Assembly (NCBI RefSeq): GCF_027533625.1
Contig: NZ_JAQAGZ010000022.1
Coordinates: 62,001 to 126,000, forward strand
Origin: Paenibacillus gyeongsangnamensis
GTDB lineage: Bacteria; Bacillota; Bacilli; Paenibacillales; NBRC-103111
Length of the DNA: 64,000 bases
Reading direction: 5' to 3'
In this document: positions 33,831 through 42,718 of the stretch, in pieces
Numbering within the stretch: the stretch's first letter is position 1
How the letters are laid out: each line of letters begins with the position of its first letter
Program-made: the position numbers and the translations under genes
The notes under the pieces: model-generated
What the model was told of the DNA's origin: nothing
What the model saw: only the letters and a program-made list of their open reading frames with translations
Database searches by the model: none

Positions 33831-35511
33831 GTGATCAAGCAGCGATTGAACGACAACTGGGAGCATTACTGCGGCAGCTTGGGCGGCCCTTGGGAAGTAT
33901 GGCGGGCGGACAAGCTAAAGAATCATTATAACGTGCCATGGCAGGGCGTCGAGCTGCCGCATTCCTATAACGGGCTCGACGTCATGGACCCGGACGGCAA
34001 GTATTTTCAAGGCCAAGGCTGGTATCGCACCAAGCTTGCCGTGAACAATCCGTACCCGAACGGACGGACGCTGCTGCATTTTGAAGGGGCGGGCCAGCGC
34101 ACGGATGTTTACGTTTACACGAATAAGGTGGACTCGCATCTCGGCGGCTACGACGAGTTTACGGTCGACATTACCGAGGCGGCGGAGCAGGCGCGCGGTA
34201 TCGAGCGCTACAACGGACTGATCCCGGTAGCGGTCGCTTGCGACAATAGCCGGGAGCTGGAGACGATTCCGTCGGATGCGAGCGATTTTAACCTATACGG
34301 CGGCATTTACCGATACCTGAATCTCGTGTACGTGCCGGCGGTATCGCTCGCGCAGGTTCATGTGGAGACGGATACGTCGGCGCTGGAAGCCGGACAAGGA
34401 ACCTGCCGCGTGAAGGTGCGCGCCAGCCTGTATAACCCGGGTGCGCTCGGCGACAGCGTATCGCTGACGGTGCGCATCACCGACCGCGAGGGCAAGGTCA
34501 TCGGCGAATCGAAGGTGAGCTGCCTTCCATGGCAGGGCGAGAAGGAGCTTGCGGTGTACGAGCTGAGCTCGCCGCAGCTGTGGACGACGAATGCGCCGTA
34601 TTTGTACGGCTGCAGCGTTACGCTCGCCGGTACGCACGTATTTCTGCGAGATGATCGACTGGTACCTGAAATCGCAGGAGAATATGGACTGGCTGACGGG
34701 CGCCGCGCAGTGGGCGTTCAAGGATTTTGCCACGCCGGTGCGTCCGGATTCGCCGATTCCTTACCTCAACATGAAGGGCATCATCGAGCGCGATTTCACT
34801 AAAAAAGACGCCTACTACGTCTTCCAATCGTATTGGGCGGAGAAGCCGATGGCCCGCATTTACGGCCATTCGATGCCGGTGCGCTGGGGCGCAGAAGGGG
34901 AGAAGAAGCAAATCCGCGTCTACTCCAACTGCGACGAAGCGGAGCTGTTCCTGAACGGGGAGAGTCTCGGCGTGAAGAAATGCGATTCGCAGAACTTCCC
35001 TGCGGCGGGACTGCGCTGGGAGCCGGTCCCCGCGGCGGGCACGAACCATGTCAAGGTCGTAGCGGTAAAAGATGACGTGACGGTGGAAGACGAGCTCACC
35101 TTCGAGTACCAGACCGCCCAGTGGGGCGAGCCGGCTGAGCTTCAGCTTACGGCGGAGCGTCTGGAGGACGGCCGCATTTATGTGGAAGCTCGCGCGGTGG
35201 ATGCAAACGGCGTGTTCTGCCCGGACGCGGCGCAGTTCGTCCGCTTCGGCCTCGCCGGCGACGGGAAGCTGCTGGAGCACCTCGGAACGATCCGCGGCTC
35301 GCGTCTCGTGCAGCTGGCAACCGGCCGCGCAGGCATTTATGTCGATCCGAACGGCGGACAGCCGGCGGGCATCTCGGTTACGGATTTCGTGAGCGCGGGC
35401 GGACCTGCGGCGTCCTTGAACGGCGGGCGCAGCGGAAGCGGACGCCAGGGCGTGTCCGTTGTGAGCGCGGCTTGCGAAGGCATGAAGACGACTTTTATTA
35501 CCGTATCTTAA
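33831..35511 (+). pseudogene. Glycoside hydrolase family 2 gene with internal deletion
   Basis: The frame opening at GTG 33831 encodes the GH2 sugar-binding domain (LPHSYNGLDVMDPDGKYFQGQGWYRTKL, about residues 42-70) and the immunoglobulin-like domain up to APYLYGCSVTLAG (about 265). Then it leaves frame, ending at 34802. From about 34640 another frame, stopping at 35511, continues with the GH2 C-terminal part: YFCEMIDWYLKSQENMDWLTGAAQWAFKDF, then a DUF4982-like domain (KQIRVYSNCDEAELFLNGESLGVKK) and a final Ig-like domain. The whole catalytic TIM barrel with both catalytic glutamates is missing; about 1 kb is lost at the junction near 34625-34640. The product cannot be an active glycosidase. 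Relatives act as beta-galactosidases or beta-glucuronidases. Confidence 0.85.
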
Positions 35512-35583
35512 AATTTTGGCAGCTTAACATTTAGCAGGAAGAACAATTAGCAGTTTAAATTTCAAATCAGGAGGAGATTTACC

Positions 35584-36735
35584 ATGACAGCTATCGACAC
35601 AAGCAAGTGGGAACGGACGGCGGGGCTGCCGGAAGCTTTGCCTCACATTTGGGAGGCGCTCCAGGTTAAAGTGGACCGGATGATCGGACAAATCGGCACC
35701 AAATCGCCGCACGTGGCGAAGGAAGACGGCATCTACGACGATATTCGCTACGACTGGTGGACGTCCGGCTTCTGGCCGGGCATCCTCTGGATCATGCACG
35801 AGTTGACGGGCAAGGAACACTACAAGGAAGCGGCATGGGGCTGGGACGAGAAGTTCGAGCAGAAGATGATCCAGGACAACAACTTCCATCACGACGTAGG
35901 CTTCCAGTTCCTGCCGACGGCGGTCATCAAGCACAAGCTGACCGGCGACAAGGACGGGCTGCGACGCGGCCTGCAGGCCGCCAACTTCTTGGCGGGCCGC
36001 TTCAACATCGCGGGCAACTTCCTGCGCGCGTGGAATCAAGAGAAGATCGGCTGGTCCATCGTCGACTCGTCGATGAACCTGTCGATCCTGTTCTGGGCCG
36101 CCGAGCAGATCGGCGACCCGCGCTTTGACCATATCGGCCGCGCGCATGCCGATACGGTCGTGAGCCAGTTCATCCGGCCGGACGGCTCGGTGAACCATAT
36201 CGTCTCGTTCGACGCGAAGACGGGCGAACGGATCGAGTCCCTCGGCGGCCAAGGCGCCGGCCCGCACTCGTCCTGGAGCCGCGGCGCCGCATGGGCGCTC
36301 CACGGCATGGCGAACGTGTATCGCTACACCGGCGATACGAAGTACCTGCGCGCCTCCCAGCAGGTGGCGCACTACTTCCTCGCGTGCTTGCCGGACGACT
36401 ACGTCGCGCACTGGGACTTCCGCGCGGCGGATCCGCTGGACGGCGAGCCGCGCGATACGTCGGCGGCTTCGTGCGCTGCGTCCGGCCTGCTCGAGCTCGC
36501 GGAGGCGCTGCCGGGCGCCCTAGGCGCGATGTACCGCCGAGCCGCCGAGCGCATCCTGCTCTCGCTCACGAAGCATTACGCCACGTGGGACCGTCCGGAC
36601 CACGAGGCGATTCTGATCGCCGGTACCGGCAACAAGCCGGCCGGCCAGAACGTGGACGTCTCCCTAATCTACGGAGACTACTACTACGTCGAAGCCCTCG
36701 CGAAGCTGATGGGCTGGAAGACGCGCATTTTCTAA
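35584..36735 (+). CDS. Glycoside hydrolase family 88 unsaturated glucuronyl hydrolase
   Basis: 383 residues, full length for GH88, cytosolic (no signal peptide). It removes the 4,5-unsaturated uronic acid from oligosaccharides released by polysaccharide lyases, by hydration of the double bond. The two key aspartates can be seen: HHDVGFQF (Asp near residue 104) and VDSSMNLSILFWA (Asp near 161), matching the pair known from Bacillus unsaturated glucuronyl hydrolase. Aromatic-rich DDIRYDWWTSGFWPGILW and GPHSSWSRGAAWALHG are also typical. AGGAGG lies 8 bases before the start. It follows the broken GH2 gene by 72 bp and is the only intact enzyme of this locus. Confidence 0.92.
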   Translation: MTAIDTSKWERTAGLPEALPHIWEALQVKVDRMIGQIGTKSPHVAKEDGIYDDIRYDWWTSGFWPGILWIMHELTGKEHYKEAAWGWDEKFEQKMIQDNNFHHDVGFQFLPTAVIKHKLTGDKDGLRRGLQAANFLAGRFNIAGNFLRAWNQEKIGWSIVDSSMNLSILFWAAEQIGDPRFDHIGRAHADTVVSQFIRPDGSVNHIVSFDAKTGERIESLGGQGAGPHSSWSRGAAWALHGMANVYRYTGDTKYLRASQQVAHYFLACLPDDYVAHWDFRAADPLDGEPRDTSAASCAASGLLELAEALPGALGAMYRRAAERILLSLTKHYATWDRPDHEAILIAGTGNKPAGQNVDVSLIYGDYYYVEALAKLMGWKTRIF

Positions 36736-36765
36736 GCGAGCGAGCCTGCGAGCTCATGAATAAAG

Positions 36766-36809
36766 CCCGGAGCTGCCCCTTTGTGGGGAGCTCCGAGCTT
36801 TTTTTTTTG
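36766..36809 (+). terminator. Terminator of the GH88 gene
   Basis: CCCGGAGCTGCCCC pairs with GGGGAGCTCCG (small bulge) and is followed by ten T. Confidence 0.88.
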
Positions 36810-36869
36810 CCGGCGCGCGTGTGCGAGTACTTGGAGCGGCATCGTTTTACCGGAAAGTTGGAAAGTTGC

Positions 36870-37145
36870 GGTGCTTAGTGAACCGTGGTTCACTGGTAAG
36901 GAACGCAGGTTCGCTAACGGAAGGCTGATTCCATTTAGTGCGTCGCTTATGAACCAGGAGGCGATACTAGTGAACCTGGGGGCGTAAAATGGCCTTGAGG
37001 TTCAGTAAAGCATGCAGATGGTCTTTAGCCGGTCTTGTAGCGAACCGCCGCTCACTACAAATGAACTGTGGTTCACTAACGGGAGACCGATCACCCGCAA
37101 TGGGGCGCTTAGTGAACCAAGCCGCGATACTAGCGAACCGGTCCA
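36870..37145. repeat. GTGAAC-type repeat array 3 (non-coding)
   Basis: A third array of the family at 904 and 6110. It contains the palindrome AGTGAACCGTGGTTCACT at 36877-36894, again as ATGAACTGTGGTTCAC near 37061, and scattered AGTGAACC / GCGAACC copies. A block of about 190 bp (TTAGTGAACC..., GCGGTTCGC..., GGCGATACTAG) is repeated imperfectly. No gene is present. Confidence 0.75.
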
Positions 37146-37168
37146 TTAACGCCGAGGATCCGAGCAGC

Positions 37169-37540
37169 TTAGTTTCTTTTAAAAAAATTAAGTACCCAAG
37201 TAATTTGGTTCTTGCCGTCCGTCACTTGGCCGTGCAGCGCGCCGAAGAACGTATCCTGCAGCTCCACCGCCACTTGGCCGTCCGCTTTCAGGCCGTCAAA
37301 CACCTTGCGGATTTCTTCTTCGCTCTCGCATTGGAGAATAATTCTGATGTTCTCGCCCTTCGGGGTTCTGCCGTAAGAATCGGAGAAGTGAACGTGCCCG
37401 CCGCCCAAATGCAGCTCCGCATGCATGACGCGTCCTTCTTGCTTGTTCAGGATCTTGATCTCCCCGCCCATAATACCTTGATAGTACTCGGCGGACTCTT
37501 CTACGTTATCGACGATGACATAAGGACTTGCGTTCTTCAT
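37169..37540 (-). CDS. VOC (glyoxalase/PhnB-like) superfamily protein
   Basis: 123 residues, one VOC module. It has the usual opening SPYVIVDNVEESAEYYQGIMGGEI, the MHAELHLGGGHVHFSD strand pair with candidate metal-binding histidines and an end WVLNFFKRN. Closest in layout to PhnB-like proteins. These act as dioxygenases, isomerases or antibiotic-binding proteins; none can be assigned. It is a single gene with a good ribosome site (GGGAGGAATT) and no obvious partner. Confidence 0.8.
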   Translation of the reverse strand: MKNASPYVIVDNVEESAEYYQGIMGGEIKILNKQEGRVMHAELHLGGGHVHFSDSYGRTPKGENIRIILQCESEEEIRKVFDGLKADGQVAVELQDTFFGALHGQVTDGKNQITWVLNFFKRN

Positions 37541-38074
37541 GCATAATTCCTCCCTGATTTACTAAAGATTGTGCGGAATGCTCCGCTTCCTTACTAAGCT
37601 CCCCATGCACGCAGTAGGTTTAACCGTAAGTTAGCTGATTACCGACTGCACCGCAATGCGAAACCTTTAGGTTACGCTTTATTATACGAAACGTTTTGGT
37701 TTCATGTCAACGCCTGTTCGTTCTCGTCCAATGCCAATCTATGGTGTTGGTGCCAACGATCAAAACCGCCTCGCATTCCGGTCGGTTCCATGTGGCAAAG
37801 CGATCCATCCCAAACCACCGATCTATGGCATAAGCCAGCCGGAACGTGCACATCGCGTGCTTCCGACCCTTTCCTTGGGCATGACTGCTGAACTTCCCAG
37901 AAAAAAATGGGGCGCCGCCCGCAAAAGCCCCGGAACAACAGCGAGGCCACTGAAGAACTAACGTTTTTTTATCTCAACGTTATGCACAACAGCAAATAAG
38001 ACATCTACCCTCAATATCGGGACGGATGCTTTCTTTTCTTTGGCTCTAAATCGGTTATTTGGGCAAGGGAATTC

Positions 38075-38420
38075 TCAATCCGTTAATTTCAATAAACGCT
38101 TTAGGTTTACGGCAAATATGGCCATTGCTCCTTGCATTTGCATGCCAAGCAGACCCGAGGATGAGACGACATCATACCCATGTCTATGTTTGAGTTCGCT
38201 GTTCTTCGCTTCAATTTTGTAGCGTTCCTTGGATTTTGCTTTGAAATAATCTGATTCTTGGAATGCTATTTGCTCCGAGTGTTCATCGGATTTAATGCTT
38301 ACGGAGCAGGTTTTGCTCTTAGCCCCTCTTCGTAGCAGCCTTCCTTGAGCGGACATCGCTGGCATAACTCCACGTCAAAAAAGTGGGTCAACCTGGTTTT
38401 TGTCTGGTTCAAACCCAGGT
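38075..38420 (-). pseudogene. IS1182-family transposase C-terminal remnant
   Basis: The minus strand encodes the end of an IS1182-type DDE transposase. FFDVELCQRCPLKEGCYEEG lies in one frame. After a one-base loss, AKSKTCSVSIKSDEHSEQIAF...ERYKIEAKNSELKHRHGYD and LGMQMQGAMAIFAVNLKRLLKL follow in another to the stop at 38075. The catalytic glutamate region is partly present; the N-terminal two thirds of the gene and the inverted repeats are not found. It marks an old insertion between the VOC gene and the sugar transporter operon. Confidence 0.75.
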
Positions 38421-38573
38421 AGGGGGAAATTTTTTACTATAGATTTTATGTATCGTATTCTTCAATTCTATCTTTCTTATATTAAAGTAATATTCAATCC
38501 TCGATAACAATGGGAATACAAAAGTTTAATATTATAGGGGGGAGGTAAGTAAACAACGGGAGGTAAGCAATCA

Positions 38574-39971
38574 ATGAAACATCGTTTCAAAGCCTTACTC
38601 GGAGCAGGTTTACTGATTTCCGGATTATTGTCGGCATGCGGCAATTCACAGAATGCGGCTACAAAGCCGGCAGATGCGACTGGAGCGAATGCTACCACAG
38701 CGCAGAGTGGAGGTAGCGCCGCAAACGGGACGAACAAAGCGGCACCGAAGCAGCTCACGATGTCGATGGCATGGTCCTCTGCAGAACTGACCAAGGCCAT
38801 GACGGGCATCCTCAATGAGTATAACAAGACGCATCCGGATGTCGTATGGACGTTAGCGCCCGGTATGCAAGAGGACAAGCTGCTCGCTCAAATTGCGGCT
38901 GGCAATCCTCCGAGCGTCTCTATGCTGAATACGACGAACTACGTTCCTACTTTCGCAGCCAAAGGGGCTATTCTGTCTCTTGAGCCTTATATTCAAAAAA
39001 GCGGCCTTGATCTGAACCAATTCACTCCAGCCTCCCTTTATTCCAACTCTATTTTGGGACATCAATACGCGCTACCATATTTTGAAGACACGTATGGTTT
39101 GTACTATAATAAAACGTTATTCGCCAAAGCGGGTATCGACCATCCGCCTGCGACGCTGGAAGAGCTCGTTGCCGACGCCAAAAAGCTGACGATTGAAGGC
39201 CCGGACGGCCAGTATACGCAGCTCGGCTTTCTCCCGGCTTTCACTAAAGAAAATGAAGGCTATTTATGGGGCGGCCGTTTTGCTACTAAAGACGGAGTCG
39301 TGACAGCGAACGACCCCAATGTCGTCAAAGGCGTCAGCTGGCTTGTCGATTACTGGAAGCAGTTCAATCCCGACAAAATTGCCCGGTTCCAATCCAGCAA
39401 CCAAAACGCAGCGAGCGGCGTAAACCCGTTCACAACCGGCAAAGTAGGTATGATCGTCTCCGGCGAATGGTTTATGCCGAGCATTCAGCAGCAGGCTCCG
39501 AACCTGGATTTTGATGTAGCTCCGATCCCGCATCCGGCCGATGCTCCCCAGTTCGGCAACATGGGCTCCGTCGGCGGCAATCCGATGGTCATCCCGAAAG
39601 GTGCGGCGGAACCGGACCAAGCTTGGGAGCTTATCAAATGGCTGTCTACAGAAGGGGAAAAGCTGGGCGTTAAACCGGAATATTTCTCGGCGATTATGGC
39701 AGTTCCTGCGCTCAAGGAGCTTGTGAACGATTCGAAGCTGGCTCCGAACCCGCAAATGGCGTTTTTCTGGAAATATAGCGGCGGCGACAACATTATTCCT
39801 TTCCCGCCGATCCCGGAATCAGCTACCTATGCGAAGCAGCTCAGCACCAACATTCAGCTGGCGGAGACCGGGAAAATGACGGTGCAACAAGCGCTGGATG
39901 ACGTGCAAAAGCAAATCGCCCCCTTGGTTGATTCTGAACTGAAAACTTGGAAAGCTAGTGCCGGCAAATGA
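38574..39971 (+). CDS. Sugar-type ABC transporter substrate-binding lipoprotein
   Basis: 465 residues with signal peptide and LLSACG lipobox, then a low-complexity Ala/Thr/Asn linker of ~40 residues. The mature domain is SBP_bac_1 (UgpB/MalE-like): LTMSMAWSSAELTKAMTGILNEYNKTHPDVVW, ALPYFEDTYGLYYNKTLFAKAGI and later GKVGMIVSGEWFM. It binds a carbohydrate or glycerol-phosphate-type ligand. First gene of the operon; its stop overlaps the start of the permease gene (ATGA). No ATPase gene is present in the operon, so a shared MsmK/UgpC-type ATPase encoded elsewhere is needed, as is usual in Bacillota. Confidence 0.9.
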   Translation: MKHRFKALLGAGLLISGLLSACGNSQNAATKPADATGANATTAQSGGSAANGTNKAAPKQLTMSMAWSSAELTKAMTGILNEYNKTHPDVVWTLAPGMQEDKLLAQIAAGNPPSVSMLNTTNYVPTFAAKGAILSLEPYIQKSGLDLNQFTPASLYSNSILGHQYALPYFEDTYGLYYNKTLFAKAGIDHPPATLEELVADAKKLTIEGPDGQYTQLGFLPAFTKENEGYLWGGRFATKDGVVTANDPNVVKGVSWLVDYWKQFNPDKIARFQSSNQNAASGVNPFTTGKVGMIVSGEWFMPSIQQQAPNLDFDVAPIPHPADAPQFGNMGSVGGNPMVIPKGAAEPDQAWELIKWLSTEGEKLGVKPEYFSAIMAVPALKELVNDSKLAPNPQMAFFWKYSGGDNIIPFPPIPESATYAKQLSTNIQLAETGKMTVQQALDDVQKQIAPLVDSELKTWKASAGK

Positions 39972-40945
39972 GTTCAGTACAGCAGCGTGTCGTTCCTTTG
40001 CAGACCCGGAGTAAAAATACTCCGGGCCGCAAAGGCAAGCTCGTTCACTCTCGAATCAGATGGGGCCTTTTGTTCGTTTCCCCATGGCTTATCGGGTTAC
40101 TCACCTTGGTACTAGTGCCGATGCTCTTGTCGCTGTATTACAGCTTTACTGATTACAACATCATCGGAGCTCCGCGATGGGTAGGTTGGGACAATTACCG
40201 GGCTTTGCTGGATGATCCGACGTTCTGGAGCTCCAGCTACAATACGTTATATTTGGTTGTATTCATGGTTCCAAGCAGCCTGGTGGTTGGATTAGTTTAC
40301 GCGCTGCTTCTGAATCAACCGATTCGCGGCAGAAAGCTGTTCCGCACAGTACTGTATATGCCGCAATTAGTACCTCCAGTTGCAACATCGATGCTTTGGA
40401 TTTGGATTCTCAATCCGTCGTTCGGCTTAATCAACAAGTTTCTCGGCATATTTCATATTACAGGTCCGTTATGGCTGGCAAGCATGGAATGGTCTAAACC
40501 GAGCCTCATTCTCATTCATTGGTGGAGCATAGGCGGTACGATGCTGATTTTCCTCGCCGGCTTGCAGGGCGTTTCTCCCGCATTGCTGGAAGCCGCTTAT
40601 TTAGACGGAGCGGGGGCTTGGCAACGTTTCCGGCATGTCACCTTGCCCGCCATTTCGCCGCTGATGTTATTTAACCTGATTATGGGTGTGCTTGGCGCGA
40701 TGCAATATTTTACCCAAGCTTACATCATGGGCGGCGGAGGCTCCGACGGCGGCAGCGTTGGAGTGGGCGGAAGCCTAGAGTTTTATTCGATTTATTTGTA
40801 TCAGCTTGCTTTTGTCAATTTGCGGATGGGCTACGCGTCGGCGCTGGCTTGGGTTTTGTTCTTGATCTTAGCCGTGCTCATTGGGCTGCTATTAGCTTGG
40901 TCGAAGAAATGGACCCACTACGAGGGCATGAAAACATGGAAATGA
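39968..40945 (+). CDS. Sugar ABC transporter permease (UgpA/MalF type)
   Basis: 325 residues, six membrane helices after a basic N-terminus. Family signals are LFVSPWLIGLLTLVLVPMLLSLYYSFTDY, the periplasmic WVGWDNYRALLDDPTFW and the EAA loop LLEAAYLDGAGAWQRFRHVTLPAISP. Its start overlaps the binding-protein stop. It forms the channel with the product of the next gene. Confidence 0.92.
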   Translation: MSSVQQRVVPLQTRSKNTPGRKGKLVHSRIRWGLLFVSPWLIGLLTLVLVPMLLSLYYSFTDYNIIGAPRWVGWDNYRALLDDPTFWSSSYNTLYLVVFMVPSSLVVGLVYALLLNQPIRGRKLFRTVLYMPQLVPPVATSMLWIWILNPSFGLINKFLGIFHITGPLWLASMEWSKPSLILIHWWSIGGTMLIFLAGLQGVSPALLEAAYLDGAGAWQRFRHVTLPAISPLMLFNLIMGVLGAMQYFTQAYIMGGGGSDGGSVGVGGSLEFYSIYLYQLAFVNLRMGYASALAWVLFLILAVLIGLLLAWSKKWTHYEGMKTWK

Positions 40946-41766
40946 AACGTACTCAACATATTTGGCTTGTGTATTCGCTCTTGATCTTAATTAGTATCGG
41001 CATGATCATGCCGTTCTTTTGGATGGTTACTTCATCGCTCAAACCTTTGGAACATATGATGTCAGATCCGATCCGGTGGTTCGAATGGCCGCCTTTATGG
41101 TCAAATTACCCTAAGGCGCTAAAGACGATCCCGTTCTGGAATCAGCTTGGCAACACCGTTCTGCTGTCGGTCATGTCTGTTCTCGGCACCGTGTTATCGA
41201 GCAGCATGGTCGCCTATGGGTTGGCGAAAATCGATTGGCCCGGACGAAAACTGTTGTTCAGTGTATTGCTGGCAACGATGTTTTTGCCAGGCTTCGTAAC
41301 ATTTGTTCCGACGTATTTGATTTTCCGCGACTTGGGCTGGCTCGGTACGTATTTGCCGCTTATCGTGCCGACGTTTTTAGGGGTTCCCTACTATATTTTC
41401 GTGCTGCGGCAGTTTTTCCTTACGATTCCCGAATCCGTCACTGAAGCGGCGCGCATCGATGCCGCTTCCGATTGGCGCATCTTTTGGCAAATTATTTTGC
41501 CCCTTAGCAAGCCGGCTCTGACGACAGTGGCGCTTCTTTCGTTCGTAGGCGCCTGGACGGATTATACGGGACCGCTCATTTATTTGAGCACTCCTGACCA
41601 TTGGACTCTTTCGCTCGGCCTGAAGCAGTTTCTCAATACACACAATGCCGACTGGAATTTGCTTATGGCGGCGTCGGTCGTGTTTACACTCCCAATGGTG
41701 ATCATCTTCTTCCTGGGACAAAAATATTTTATGGAAGGCATTACGTTTCATACGGATGTCGGCTAA
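40936..41766 (+). CDS. Sugar ABC transporter permease (UgpE/MalG type)
   Basis: 276 residues from ATG 40936 (GAGGG 9 bases upstream); ATG 40942, which overlaps the previous stop as ATGA, is equally possible. Six membrane helices, MIMPFFWMVTSSLKP at the first helix exit, and the EAA loop VTEAARIDAASDWRIFWQIILPLSKPAL. It overlaps the partner permease gene by 10 bp. The pair resembles glycerol-3-phosphate and oligosaccharide importers. Confidence 0.92.
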   Translation: MEMKRTQHIWLVYSLLILISIGMIMPFFWMVTSSLKPLEHMMSDPIRWFEWPPLWSNYPKALKTIPFWNQLGNTVLLSVMSVLGTVLSSSMVAYGLAKIDWPGRKLLFSVLLATMFLPGFVTFVPTYLIFRDLGWLGTYLPLIVPTFLGVPYYIFVLRQFFLTIPESVTEAARIDAASDWRIFWQIILPLSKPALTTVALLSFVGAWTDYTGPLIYLSTPDHWTLSLGLKQFLNTHNADWNLLMAASVVFTLPMVIIFFLGQKYFMEGITFHTDVG

Positions 41767-41784
41767 GATGAAAGGAGCAATGAT

Positions 41785-42558
41785 ATGACGACGATTAGAG
41801 TCATGACTTACAATATGCTGCATGCACCTGGTGATCGGTTGGAGGAGCTGGCTCAAGTTATTCAGGAGACTCAGCCGGACATCTTGGCTTGCCAAGAAGT
41901 GGATGATATCGATGGTTTGATGACGCTTGCTCAGCGGAGCCGCATGTTGCCGGTTATAGGTCATTGCAACATGCCTGAATCGGAACCGGCGCCGGAACAC
42001 GTGGCGATTTTGTCACGCTATCCAATCAATCGGCTAGTTGTTCATCCTTGCGATACAGAGGCCATGTTCCGTCCTATCTTCGAGGTATGGATACAACCGC
42101 CGAATCATCAGCCTATTGGTTTTTTCACGCTTCATTATCGCGCACTGCCAGGACCTGCCGGTTCCAATTTCAAGATGAGGGAAGTAGGAGCCATGATGGA
42201 GGTATTGAAGCAGATTGAAGGTCCTCATTGCGTCCTTGGCGATTTCAACGCATGGGCGCCGGGAGAAGGAGATTTGTCCCCGACATGGGGAGCGCAGCTG
42301 CCGGACGATCATCGTGATGCGGTTCGCGGTCCCATTGTTCAGCAAATTCTGGACGGCGGTTACGTGGATACGTGGCGAAAGGCCAATCCGTCTCCCGATG
42401 AACCAATCGGCACGTTACGAGGGAGAAACTCGCGAGTAGACTTTATTTTTGCTGATTCAATTATGGCTTCTTACGCCAAAGAATCGCGAATTATTCGAAA
42501 TCCTTTAACGGAGCGCGCATCCGATCATTACCCGGTGCTAACCATTTTTGAAATATAA
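41785..42558 (+). CDS. Endonuclease/exonuclease/phosphatase (EEP) family phosphodiesterase
   Basis: 257 residues, no signal peptide. The EEP motifs are complete: MTYNM at the start, ILACQEVDD (metal-binding Glu), VLGDFNAWAPGEG (Asp/Asn pair), and ASDHYPVLTIF at the end (catalytic His). The family cleaves phosphodiester bonds in nucleic acids, sphingomyelin, inositol phosphates and similar compounds. Its place directly behind a sugar-type importer suggests a small phosphodiester substrate rather than DNA. GAAAGGAGC precedes the start. A strong terminator follows, so it ends the first transcription unit. Confidence 0.85.
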   Translation: MTTIRVMTYNMLHAPGDRLEELAQVIQETQPDILACQEVDDIDGLMTLAQRSRMLPVIGHCNMPESEPAPEHVAILSRYPINRLVVHPCDTEAMFRPIFEVWIQPPNHQPIGFFTLHYRALPGPAGSNFKMREVGAMMEVLKQIEGPHCVLGDFNAWAPGEGDLSPTWGAQLPDDHRDAVRGPIVQQILDGGYVDTWRKANPSPDEPIGTLRGRNSRVDFIFADSIMASYAKESRIIRNPLTERASDHYPVLTIFEI

Positions 42559-42582
42559 TATGTGTCGTAATATGCTCCAACT

Positions 42583-42627
42583 AAAACCACCGTTAGGTCG
42601 CGAAGACATTCGCGAAGGTGGTTTTTC
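42583..42627 (+). terminator. Terminator after the EEP gene
   Basis: AAAACCACC (42583-42591) pairs with GGTGGTTTT (42617-42625); an inner stem TCGCGAA/TTCGCGA is nested inside, and T residues follow. Confidence 0.85.
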
Positions 42628-42718
42628 ATTTAACTGATTATTTGGTGAGTTCGGCCATCAAGAATATGTTTCAAACAGCAGAACGCCGATATTTGATTTT
42701 TCCGGAGGTAAGGAATAG

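Noticed and set aside
37702..37950. Minus-strand frame of 82 codons before the VOC gene region
   Set aside because: No ribosome site, no recognisable motif, all three frames partly open, and it lies beside a decayed IS.
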